A stretch of DNA of 13,431 nt from an uncultured Odoribacter sp. (GTDB lineage Bacteria; Bacteroidota; Bacteroidia; Bacteroidales; Marinifilaceae): the NCBI GenBank assembly GCA_905193145.1, contig CAJJNP010000083.1, forward strand, positions 1-13,431, read 5' to 3'. This document shows positions 1 to 6,671 of the stretch, one piece after another. The position numbers and the translations under genes are program-made. The notes under the pieces were generated by a model. That model saw only the letters and a list, made by a program, of their open reading frames with translations, was not told the DNA's origin and did not search any database. Numbering within the stretch: the stretch's first letter is position 1; each line of letters opens with the position of its first letter.

Positions 1-342
1 CCTTTTTATGCTACGTTTATGCCTTTGATTCGTTTGAGTGAAATGTATTATATTGCCGCTGAATGTGCTTCAGAAATATTAGATTCATATCGAATTTTGA
101 ATGAAATTCGTGATTTACGAGGAGTGCCAGCTTTGCCTGTAGTTGATGAGGGAAATTTCTTAAAGAGCTTGAAAAGAGAGTACCTTAGAGAGTTTTATGG
201 GGAAGGACAGATATTTTTTATGTATAAACGTTTAGGTGGGATTATTGATAGGACAGAGAATGCATATTTAGATCGGAATGTAGCTGTTTCTGATGCTCGT
301 TTTGTTCCCTCATTGCCAGAAAGTGAAATTATGTACCGTTAA
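1..342 (+). CDS. SusD/RagB-family nutrient-binding outer-membrane lipoprotein, C-terminal part (5' end outside window)
   Basis: The frame is open from the first base of the window, so the 113 residues seen are the C-terminal end of a larger protein; the family is usually about 450-550 residues. The Met codon at 19 is internal, not a start. Hallmarks of the SusD C-terminal domain are visible: PLIRLSEMYYIAAE, then LNEIRDLRGV, then the REFYGEGQIFFMYKRLG block, and the closing LP..E segment before the stop. SusD proteins are surface lipoproteins that act as a lid on a TonB-dependent SusC porin and help capture glycans, peptides or other large nutrients. The SusC gene would be expected just upstream, outside the window. 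The DUF4843 gene follows after 12 bases, so the genes are probably co-transcribed. The substrate cannot be inferred from this fragment. Confidence 0.93.
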   Translation, partial: PFYATFMPLIRLSEMYYIAAECASEILDSYRILNEIRDLRGVPALPVVDEGNFLKSLKREYLREFYGEGQIFFMYKRLGGIIDRTENAYLDRNVAVSDARFVPSLPESEIMYR

Positions 343-354
343 TTTGAAAATGTT

Positions 355-1200
355 ATGAAAAACCAAGTAAAATATTTATTTTTATTATTGTCTGTTTTGG
401 CTGCTTGCCAAGATGAGGACATAATGGAGTTTTCATCTGAGGATACAACTGTGTATTTTCAAGGAGGAGCTGGGTATTCCATGCCTGCTGATGGCTCTGT
501 GATTTATGCTCCAACTTATCGTTATATTGATTCTACAGTAATCTCATTTGCAGGATTGGCAAGTACAGAACGGTATAAAACTGCTTACTTGCCTGTAAAA
601 ACGATGGGAAAAACAAAAGATTATCCGCGTCCAGTGAAAATTATAGTTGATAAAGAAAAAAGTAGTGCTATTGAAGGTGTTGACTTTACAGTAGGATTAG
701 ACACAATTGCAATTCCAGCTAATGCAAGTGAATTTAATGTACCTGTAACTTTAATTCGTTCGGATGTGTTGCTGGAAGAATCCAAACGAATTGTATTTCG
801 TTTGGAGGAGAATGAATACTTTAAACTATTGATTCCTGATTATAAGGCTTCTAGTAGCTGGAATGCAGTTGCGGATACTTTGTGTGCTTTAAAATTTACA
901 GTTGTATTTAATGAACAATACACTATGCCATTTTATTATGAAACGTTTGGAGAAGAGTTCTTTGGTCCTTGGTCTCCTAAAAAATTCCAGGTGTTGAATG
1001 AAGTGATGGGATGGACCGTTCGGGATTGGAATAACGCAGGAAATAAAGTTGCCTACGGACGTTTTGATTTTGCAGCCAAAGCAGTTCGGCGTCATTTGCA
1101 AGAGATGGCTGATAACGGAACTCCTGTTACAGAACCAGATGGTTCATTTATGCAATTAGCTCCGAAATATGCAGTAGATTATTCAAAATATGAAAAATAA
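355..1200 (+). CDS. DUF4843-type surface lipoprotein of a SusC/D locus
   Basis: A complete 281-residue protein. Residues 1-17 form a lipoprotein signal peptide (charged start, LFLLLSVL core) ending in the lipobox LAAC with Cys18 as the lipidation site. The next residues, QDED, are acidic, which in Bacteroidota favours export to the outer face of the outer membrane. The start of the mature protein (DTTVYFQGG) and the later segment with I.VDKE....EGVDFT resemble DUF4843 proteins, a family of unknown molecular function found immediately after SusD genes. The Cys-anchored start, mainly beta-strand-like sequence, and position 12 bases after susD and 7 bases before the PKD-like gene suggest an accessory surface protein of the same uptake complex, by analogy with SusE/SusF. 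The family call is from memory of its sequence pattern; the role is inference. Confidence 0.82.
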   Translation: MKNQVKYLFLLLSVLAACQDEDIMEFSSEDTTVYFQGGAGYSMPADGSVIYAPTYRYIDSTVISFAGLASTERYKTAYLPVKTMGKTKDYPRPVKIIVDKEKSSAIEGVDFTVGLDTIAIPANASEFNVPVTLIRSDVLLEESKRIVFRLEENEYFKLLIPDYKASSSWNAVADTLCALKFTVVFNEQYTMPFYYETFGEEFFGPWSPKKFQVLNEVMGWTVRDWNNAGNKVAYGRFDFAAKAVRRHLQEMADNGTPVTEPDGSFMQLAPKYAVDYSKYEK

Positions 1201-1207
1201 GTAAGTT

Positions 1208-2812
1208 ATGAAACGATTTAAATATATATTACTTCTGTTTATGCCGCTTTTGTGGTCATGCTTTGAAGATAAAGGAAATTATGATTATCATGAAGTTGGA
1301 GAGATTGTGATAGAGGATATTCCTGATATGATTGAGGTGTTGTCTAATGCTGATAGAATTGTAATTACTCCGAAGGTTATATCTACTGTAGAGGGTGAAA
1401 TTAAAGATGGAGATCCGAATTATGAATTTATTTATCGCTTTGATTTAAAAAGAGGTTCTATAAACAGACCTGATCCATGGGTTGTCTTGAATCCTAGCGG
1501 AAGTATGAATTTGGATACATTGGCAACATTCCCTTCCAATAGTTATATCGGTTGGTTTATTGTAAAAGATTTGAGGACAGATATCGAAACCTACAAAACT
1601 TTCGATGTAAATATTACTTCTCCGACATTTGAGGGATGGATGGTGTTGTGTAACGAAGGCGATGATAATCGTGTACGTTTTGATATGATTTCGAGAATTT
1701 CTGCAGATAGAATTACTCCGGTACATGATATTATGACAGATTTGGGATTACCAGAATGTACTAATGCAACAGAATTAGGCTTGTTACCTTCATTATATGC
1801 TCAAGGAGATGCTATCTATATTTTTTCAGAGACTGGTTCGTATGGCATAAATGCTTCTACTTTTGAAACTGATGAATCTTGGAATGTGAAAAACAATCTT
1901 TTTATTATTCCTCCTAAAGCAGATCCGGTGGCTTTTGTATCGTTGAATACAGGATGGATGGTTGATAATACGCTTAGATTTTGTGTAACAGCAGATGGCA
2001 ATGCTTTTGCTAAGACAGAGTCATCTTTTGGGGCATCATTTGAATTGCCGATTAATACCTCTGTACGTGGAGGAAATCCAGAATATAGAGTGGCTCCCTA
2101 TATCGGGGTTAGTATGGCCCGTCCTGGTAATGGTTCTTCTGCATTGATGTATGATATTGATAACAAGCGATTTGTAGGCTGGGCTTATGTTGAAAATGCT
2201 GATGGCAGGCAAATTATGACTCCGTTGACAGATCCCGAGAATAAATTATTTAGTTTTAATACAGGAAAAGATTTAGTGTATATGGAGAGTACTCGTTTTT
2301 CGGGAGGTCTTACTTATGCTATTTTACAAGCTACTGATGGTGAAAGAAGTGTTTGCGGTATAAATATGGGAGGAGAAGGATTTGTACAAGAGGCATATTA
2401 CGCAAAAATTAATGCTTCGGAATTTAAGCAGGCTACAAAATTTGCCTTCCATTCGCAATATCCTTTTATGTTTTATGCTGTGAAAAACAAGGTTTATCTT
2501 TATGATTTGGGAACTGGAACGAATTATCCGTTGGAAGGAATTAAATTAGGAGCAAACGAAGAGGTGACTATGTTGAAATTTAATTTATATCAGCAGCCTT
2601 CTCTTGATAATTTGGATCAGTCGGAAGAGTTTTTAGGACAACAGTATAATCTGATTGTTGGTTCATATGATAATGGTGCAGCAGGTGTTAATGGAGGTAA
2701 GGTTGGATTTTATAAAATTGATCGGTCATCTCATTCTGTAACCAAGTTGAAAGAGTATGATGGGTTTGCTAAGGTAAAAGATGTTGTGTATCGTGAAAGA
2801 AGGAAACAATAA
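1208..2812 (+). CDS. PKD-like family surface lipoprotein
   Basis: A complete 534-residue protein with a lipoprotein signal peptide (residues 1-17) and a lipobox ending in Cys18 (LLWSC). The mature start CFEDKGNYDYHEV is the typical opening of the Bacteroidota PKD-like lipoproteins that accompany SusD and DUF4843 genes. Acidic residues right after the Cys suggest surface display. The N-terminal part up to about residue 135 (ending near DVNITSPTFEGWMVL) looks like an Ig/PKD-type beta domain. The remaining 400 or so residues contain repeated short beta-rich segments (for example IYIFSETG, KVYLYDLGTG, GKVGFYKID) that would fit a propeller-like fold, but that is inference. It starts 7 bases after the DUF4843 stop and is the last gene before a strong terminator, so it is probably the distal member of the SusC/D operon. 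Its ligand is unknown. Confidence 0.8.
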   Translation: MKRFKYILLLFMPLLWSCFEDKGNYDYHEVGEIVIEDIPDMIEVLSNADRIVITPKVISTVEGEIKDGDPNYEFIYRFDLKRGSINRPDPWVVLNPSGSMNLDTLATFPSNSYIGWFIVKDLRTDIETYKTFDVNITSPTFEGWMVLCNEGDDNRVRFDMISRISADRITPVHDIMTDLGLPECTNATELGLLPSLYAQGDAIYIFSETGSYGINASTFETDESWNVKNNLFIIPPKADPVAFVSLNTGWMVDNTLRFCVTADGNAFAKTESSFGASFELPINTSVRGGNPEYRVAPYIGVSMARPGNGSSALMYDIDNKRFVGWAYVENADGRQIMTPLTDPENKLFSFNTGKDLVYMESTRFSGGLTYAILQATDGERSVCGINMGGEGFVQEAYYAKINASEFKQATKFAFHSQYPFMFYAVKNKVYLYDLGTGTNYPLEGIKLGANEEVTMLKFNLYQQPSLDNLDQSEEFLGQQYNLIVGSYDNGAAGVNGGKVGFYKIDRSSHSVTKLKEYDGFAKVKDVVYRERRKQ

Positions 2813-2834
2813 TTCCTATTAAATTCGATAGTTT

Positions 2835-2868
2835 AATGTCGTGCGATTCATTCGCACGACATTTTTTT
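2835..2868 (+). terminator. Rho-independent terminator after the SusD-locus genes
   Basis: A perfect 12-base-pair stem (AATGTCGTGCGA at 2835-2846 pairing with TCGCACGACATT at 2852-2863) has a 5-base loop and is followed at once by a run of T (2862-2868). The stop of the PKD-like gene is 22 bases upstream. This separates the uptake locus from dnaN. Confidence 0.92.
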
Positions 2869-2877
2869 ATTGCTTTA

Positions 2878-2897
2878 TTTTTCATTCAAATGAAAAA
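2878..2897. repeat. Operator-like 9+2+9 inverted repeat upstream of dnaN
   Basis: The arms TTTTTCATT (2878-2886) and AATGAAAAA (2889-2897) are perfect reverse complements separated by only CA. The 2-base centre is too tight for an RNA hairpin loop without opening inner pairs, so a DNA-level binding site is the better reading. It ends 58 bases before the dnaN start, in the only space available for a dnaN promoter. The AT-rich arms make chance a real alternative. Confidence 0.4.
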
Positions 2898-2955
2898 CTA
2901 TTAATTTAGGCGTTTCTATGATGAGATAGTATTGATTATTTAAAATATTGAACCT

Positions 2956-4080
2956 ATGAAGTTTGTTGTTTCAAGCAATACACTGCTGACTCGTTTGCAG
3001 GCGGTGAGTAAGGTAATCGGAGGTAAACCGGTGCAGCCTATTTTGGATAATATTCTATTGGTAGCTTCTGAAGGAGCGTTGTTTGCTACTGCTTCTGATA
3101 AGGAGACGACTATGGAGGCCAAAATTGAGCTGGATAGTATGGAAGAAGAAGGAAAAATCACTATTCCGGCAAAAATATTGTTGGATATGTTGAAGGAATT
3201 TCCGGAACAACCCCTGTCATTCGATATTAATACAGCAAGCAATGAGGTGAAAATCATTTCTGAAAAAGGAGAATTTTCTGTTATGGGAGAAAATGCAGAA
3301 GATTATCCGATACAATCTGCTTTAAATGATAATAAAGCTGTTTTTTCAACTAAATGTGGGTTGATGCTGGATGGTATTTTAAAAACCATTTTTGCTACGG
3401 CGAATGATGATTTACGTCCGGTTATGAATTGTATCTTGATAGAGATGAATGAAGATAACTTTACATTTGTCGCTTCAGATGCTCACAAATTAGTGCGTTA
3501 TAAACGTTTTGATGCAAAGAGTGAGTGTGGACAGTTTTCTTTGATTTTGCCTAAGAAACCGGCTTTGATGTTGAAAAATATTCTCCCGAAAGATGATTCG
3601 GATTTAAAATTGGCTGTCGGAGACAAAATGGCTCGTTTTGAGTTTGGTGATTATAAGATGACATGCACGCTTGTGGAAGGACGTTTCCCGAATTATAATG
3701 CTGTTATTCCTCAGAATAATCCGAAGAAGATTGTAATTGAGAAAAAAGAATTTTATAATTCATTGCGTCGTGTATCTGTAATGGCAAATCAGACAAGCAA
3801 TTTGGTGAAGTTTGATGTTTCTGAAGACAAGCTCGTTATTTCTGCACAAGATTCTGATTATGCTATGTCCGGACATGAAACATTGGCTTGTCAATATCAG
3901 GGCGAAAATATAGCTATCGGGTTTAAATCTCCTTTCGTGTTGGAAATTTTATCTAATATCACATCTGATGATGTCGTTTTGGAATTGTCTGATCCTACTC
4001 GTCCGGGATTATTCCTTTCTTATGAAAATAAGGATAATGATGAGGATTTGTTGATGTTGTTAATGCCAATGATGGTTTAG
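2956..4080 (+). CDS. dnaN: DNA polymerase III beta subunit (sliding clamp)
   Basis: A complete 374-residue protein, the usual length for bacterial beta clamps (about 366-380). The clamp is a ring-shaped dimer that encircles DNA and tethers the replicative polymerase and many repair proteins. Family hallmarks are in order: MKFVVSSNTLL at the start, KPVQPILDNIL (24-34), the domain 2 segments DLRPVMNCIL and ASDAHKLVRY, the GRFPNYNAVIPQ segment, and the C-terminal MPMMV tail, which matches the conserved MPM(R/M)L-type end that forms part of the protein-binding pocket. Three clamp domains of about 120 residues each fit the length. It is preceded by a terminator and 87 bases of AT-rich leader, so it should have its own promoter; I saw no clean Bacteroidota promoter match there. 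An exonuclease gene follows after 15 bases. Confidence 0.98.
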   Translation: MKFVVSSNTLLTRLQAVSKVIGGKPVQPILDNILLVASEGALFATASDKETTMEAKIELDSMEEEGKITIPAKILLDMLKEFPEQPLSFDINTASNEVKIISEKGEFSVMGENAEDYPIQSALNDNKAVFSTKCGLMLDGILKTIFATANDDLRPVMNCILIEMNEDNFTFVASDAHKLVRYKRFDAKSECGQFSLILPKKPALMLKNILPKDDSDLKLAVGDKMARFEFGDYKMTCTLVEGRFPNYNAVIPQNNPKKIVIEKKEFYNSLRRVSVMANQTSNLVKFDVSEDKLVISAQDSDYAMSGHETLACQYQGENIAIGFKSPFVLEILSNITSDDVVLELSDPTRPGLFLSYENKDNDEDLLMLLMPMMV

Positions 4081-4095
4081 AAAGTATAGTTGATT

Positions 4096-4872
4096 ATGAA
4101 ATTGAACTTGGCAAATCCGATTGTTTTCTTTGATTTGGAGACAACCGGTATCAATATTGCAAAAGATAGGATTGTTGAGATCTCTGTGTTGAAAGTTTTT
4201 CCAAATGGGAAAGAAGAGCAGCGGACAATTCGTGTAAATCCGGGTATGCATATACCGGAAGAGGCGTCTAATGTGCATGGCATCTATGATGATGATGTGA
4301 AGGATTGCCCACAGTTCAAGGGAATAGCCAAAGAGTTGGCTCATTATATTGAAGGGTGTGATTTGGGCGGATATAATTCTAACCGTTTTGATATTCCTTT
4401 GTTGGCAGAGGAGTTCTTGAGGGCTGATGTCGATTTTGATATGAGTCGTAGGAAATTTGTTGATGTGCAGACAATTTTTCATAAAATGGAGCAGCGCACT
4501 TTATCTGCCGCATATCGATTTTATTGTGATAAAAATTTAGAGGATGCACATACGGCAGCTGCCGATACTTTGGCTACTTATGAAGTGTTGAAGGCTCAGT
4601 TGGATCGTTATGGCGATAAATTAGAGAATAATATTGAGTTCTTGAGTAAATTTTCAACACAAAATCGAAACGTGGACTTTGCCGGTTTTATTGTTATTAA
4701 TGATAAGGAGGAAGAGGTTTTTAATTTTGGAAAGAATAAAGGGATGTCTGTGGCAAAGGTGTTGAAAGAACAACCGGGTTATTATGATTGGGTGATGAAG
4801 AGTGATTTCCCATTATATACAAAAAAAGTTTTGACACGAATTAAGTTGCGGGACAGTGGCTTGTTGAAGTAG
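4096..4872 (+). CDS. DEDDh-family 3'-5' exonuclease (DnaQ/ExoX-like)
   Basis: A 258-residue protein starting at the ATG at 4096; a TTG two codons upstream in frame (4090) is a less likely start. The DEDDh catalytic set is complete: Asp13 and Glu15 in FFDLETTG, Asp99 in NRFDIPLL, His152 and Asp157 in the DAHTAAAD segment. These residues bind two metal ions and hydrolyse DNA or RNA from the 3' end. After the nuclease domain (about 1-175), the C-terminal region has an FGKNKGMSVAKVL motif (211-223) and YYDWV, like the ExoX-type C-terminal module. The gene starts 15 bases after dnaN and precedes a strong terminator, so clamp and exonuclease probably share a transcript. It may act in proofreading or repair with the clamp; whether it is the replicative epsilon subunit is not settled by sequence, since other DnaQ homologues usually exist in the genome. 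Confidence 0.9.
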   Translation: MKLNLANPIVFFDLETTGINIAKDRIVEISVLKVFPNGKEEQRTIRVNPGMHIPEEASNVHGIYDDDVKDCPQFKGIAKELAHYIEGCDLGGYNSNRFDIPLLAEEFLRADVDFDMSRRKFVDVQTIFHKMEQRTLSAAYRFYCDKNLEDAHTAAADTLATYEVLKAQLDRYGDKLENNIEFLSKFSTQNRNVDFAGFIVINDKEEEVFNFGKNKGMSVAKVLKEQPGYYDWVMKSDFPLYTKKVLTRIKLRDSGLLK

Positions 4873-4896
4873 TATGATAAAAAAGTAGCAGATAAG

Positions 4897-4943
4897 ATAA
4901 AACGTAGCGGATTGGTTTTGTACCTTGGCTACGTTTTATTTTT
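4897..4943 (+). terminator. Rho-independent terminator after the dnaN-exonuclease unit
   Basis: A 12-base-pair perfect stem (ATAAAACGTAGC at 4897-4908 pairs with GCTACGTTTTAT at 4928-4939) encloses a 19-base loop that can form a small inner GGT/ACC stem, followed by a T run to 4943. It begins 24 bases after the exonuclease stop. The A-rich 5' arm and T-rich 3' arm would also allow termination of transcripts from the other strand. Confidence 0.88.
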
Positions 4944-4974
4944 GTCAAATGAAATAATATAGAATTTTGATTAA

Positions 4975-6198
4975 ATGACAGATATGAAGACAAATCAGTT
5001 ATCTCCTTTTCAACAGGGGGTTGTCGGTGTGCAGTTTTTATTTGTAGCATTTGGAGCAACCGTGTTAGTTCCCTTATTGGTTGGGCTTGATCCTGCGGTA
5101 GCTTTGTTTACTGCTGGAATAGGCACTCTTATTTTTCATTTGGTGACTCGTGGTAAAGTACCGATTTTTTTAGGGAGTAGTTTTGCATTTATTGCGCCAA
5201 TTCTTGAATCAACTCGGTTGTATGGGATGCCAGGAACTCTTTGTGGATTGGTTGCTGTTGCAGGAGTTTATTTTTTTATGAGTTGGCTGATAAAATGGAG
5301 AGGGATTAGTTTGATTGAACGACTTTTCCCACCCATTGTAATAGGGCCGGTTATTGTTTTAATCGGTCTGTCGTTGGCTGGTACGGGAGTGAATATGGCA
5401 AAGGAGAATTGGTTGTTGGCTTTATGTTCTTTACTTACTGCCGTATTGGTTTCTTTGCGAGCCAAAGGGTTGTGGAAGTTGATTCCTATTTTTTCAGGCA
5501 TTATGGTTGGTTATGTTGTAGCCGGCTTGACGGGCAAGGTGGATTGGCAGTTGATAGCAGGTGCACCATGGTTTGAATGGCCGCAATTTGTGGCTCCTGA
5601 ATTTTCCTGGAGAGCGGTATTGTTTATGGTTCCTGTTGCTATAGCCCCGGTTATAGAGCATATAGGGGATATTTATACAGTAAATGCAGTGACAGGTAAA
5701 AATTTTGTGAAAGATCCCGGTTTGCATCGTACAATGTTAGGAGATGGATTGGCTTGTTTGTTTGCGGGAATTGTAGGGGGACCTCCTGTTACAACCTATT
5801 CAGAGGTTACGGGAGCGATTTCGTTGACGAAGATATCTGATCCCCGGGTGATACGTATAGCAGCAATTGCGGCTATTTTGTTCTCTGTGGTTGGTAAGGT
5901 GAATGCTTTATTGAAATCTATACCGTCTTCTGTTTTGGGAGGAATTATGCTTCTGTTGTTTGGTACGATTGCATGTGCGGGTATTAGTAATATGATACAG
6001 GCTCGTATTGATCTGACTAATACTCGCAATATGATAATTGTTTCTTTGATTTTAACAGTTGGTATTGGTGGTGCTATTTTGAGTTTCGGGTCTTTTTCTA
6101 TGTCCGGTATAGGGTTGGCTGCTTTGCTGGGAGTGGTGCTTAATCTTGTTTTGCCGGCAGAGAGTCGTAATACAAAGAAGAATGAAGAGCAAAAATAG
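4975..6198 (+). CDS. uraA: Uracil permease (NCS2 family uracil:H+ symporter)
   Basis: A 407-residue inner-membrane protein, close to the usual length of about 430 for UraA. The hydrophobic pattern fits the 14-helix UraA fold. Signature segments are ATVLVPLLVGLDPAVAL near the start, FLGSSFAFIAPI, VIEHIGDIYTVNAVTGKNF, and GGPPVTTYSEVTGAI. Glu228 of the EHIGD motif and Glu277 of the TYSE motif match the two glutamates that bind uracil and couple protons in E. coli UraA. The role is uptake of uracil for pyrimidine salvage. The ATG at 4975 is used here; a second ATG at 4984 (MKTNQLS) is equally acceptable. The gene lies between two hairpins, so it is probably transcribed alone. No upp or pyrimidine biosynthesis gene is beside it. 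The best specificity match is uracil, but a related nucleobase such as xanthine cannot be wholly excluded. Confidence 0.92.
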   Translation: MTDMKTNQLSPFQQGVVGVQFLFVAFGATVLVPLLVGLDPAVALFTAGIGTLIFHLVTRGKVPIFLGSSFAFIAPILESTRLYGMPGTLCGLVAVAGVYFFMSWLIKWRGISLIERLFPPIVIGPVIVLIGLSLAGTGVNMAKENWLLALCSLLTAVLVSLRAKGLWKLIPIFSGIMVGYVVAGLTGKVDWQLIAGAPWFEWPQFVAPEFSWRAVLFMVPVAIAPVIEHIGDIYTVNAVTGKNFVKDPGLHRTMLGDGLACLFAGIVGGPPVTTYSEVTGAISLTKISDPRVIRIAAIAAILFSVVGKVNALLKSIPSSVLGGIMLLLFGTIACAGISNMIQARIDLTNTRNMIIVSLILTVGIGGAILSFGSFSMSGIGLAALLGVVLNLVLPAESRNTKKNEEQK

Positions 6199-6230
6199 AT
6201 AGAAAGAATTAATGGTATATTATTCAAATA

Positions 6231-6270
6231 AAAGGGATTAACTTTGATAGAAATACCGGTTAATCCCTTT
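6231..6270 (+). terminator. Hairpin terminator after uraA
   Basis: A perfect 12-base-pair stem (AAAGGGATTAAC at 6231-6242 with GTTAATCCCTTT at 6259-6270) with a 16-base loop starts 32 bases after the uraA stop. The tail after the stem is CGTTTGTT rather than a pure T run, so termination may be partial. The A-rich/T-rich arms also suit termination of opposite-strand transcription, though no gene faces it here. Confidence 0.7.
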
Positions 6271-6671
6271 CGTTTGTTATTGACATTTTTGTGTATTTGC
6301 GATTTGAATTAATTTCACTCAAAGTTGAAAAATATCGTATTGCATGCTTTGATAAATAGAAATAATTGTACGTGACTAAAAATATTAGCATAAATATTAT
6401 GTGTGTATTAAAAAATATTCTCGTTGATAATCTGTATGATATGCAATTTATTGAAGATTTGTTAATTGTAATATTGAAAAAAATGTTCACAAAAGAGGGC
6501 TATTTGTGAATAATGGAACAGTTTTTGATATTTTTATATTTTGGTATGATTGTACAGGAAGAATGGATGTATATCGGCGTGTTATTTTTAATGTGATAGT
6601 TTAGAAACTTAAAAAAAGTATTGACGTATTTGTCTGTGCATAAATGAAAATATACATTAAATAGTAGTTAT
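6271..6671. other. 401-base AT-rich intergenic leader of the efflux operon
   Basis: No credible gene is seen here on either strand. The one longer open frame, minus strand about 6260-6490, has a low-complexity composition and overlaps the uraA terminator. The stretch is markedly AT-rich. It contains the inverted repeat at 6486-6510. A weak Bacteroidota-style promoter candidate is TTTG at 6524-6527 with TATGATTG at 6545-6552 (one mismatch to TAnnTTTG), but its 17-base spacing is shorter than usual. The promoter of the RND operon must lie here if the preceding hairpin is an efficient terminator. Confidence 0.6.
6486..6510. repeat. Operator-like inverted repeat upstream of the RND efflux operon
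   Basis: TTCACAAA (6486-6493) and TTTGTGAA (6503-6510) are perfect reverse complements with a 9-base spacer; a G-T and a T-A pair extend the symmetry outward by two positions. It lies 161 bases before the start of the membrane-fusion gene. The spacing, with half-site centres about 17 bases apart, suits a dimeric regulator, but no regulator gene is adjacent. It could also be a short RNA hairpin. Confidence 0.45.

Noticed and set aside
4090..4095. TTG start two codons upstream of the exonuclease ATG
   Set aside because: It adds only two residues, has no supporting ribosome-binding site, and the ATG at 4096 gives the expected N-terminus before the FFDLETTG motif.
4941..4969. Possible promoter for uraA (TTTG at 4941-4944 and GAATTTTG at 4962-4969)
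   Set aside because: Spacing is only 17 bases, the -7 match lacks its first T, and transcription would begin at or after the start codon.
5796..6227. 143-residue minus-strand open frame opposite the end of uraA
   Set aside because: It lies in antisense over a well-supported transporter gene and its hydrophobic pattern merely mirrors that gene's codon usage.
6382..6416. Repeated AATATT motifs in the leader of the efflux operon
   Set aside because: In DNA this AT-rich, short repeats of this kind are expected by chance and show no regular spacing.
6260..6490. 76-residue minus-strand open frame in the efflux-operon leader
   Set aside because: The composition is that of translated AT-rich DNA (many Ile, Phe, Tyr, Asn), no domain is recognisable, and its end overlaps the uraA terminator stem.
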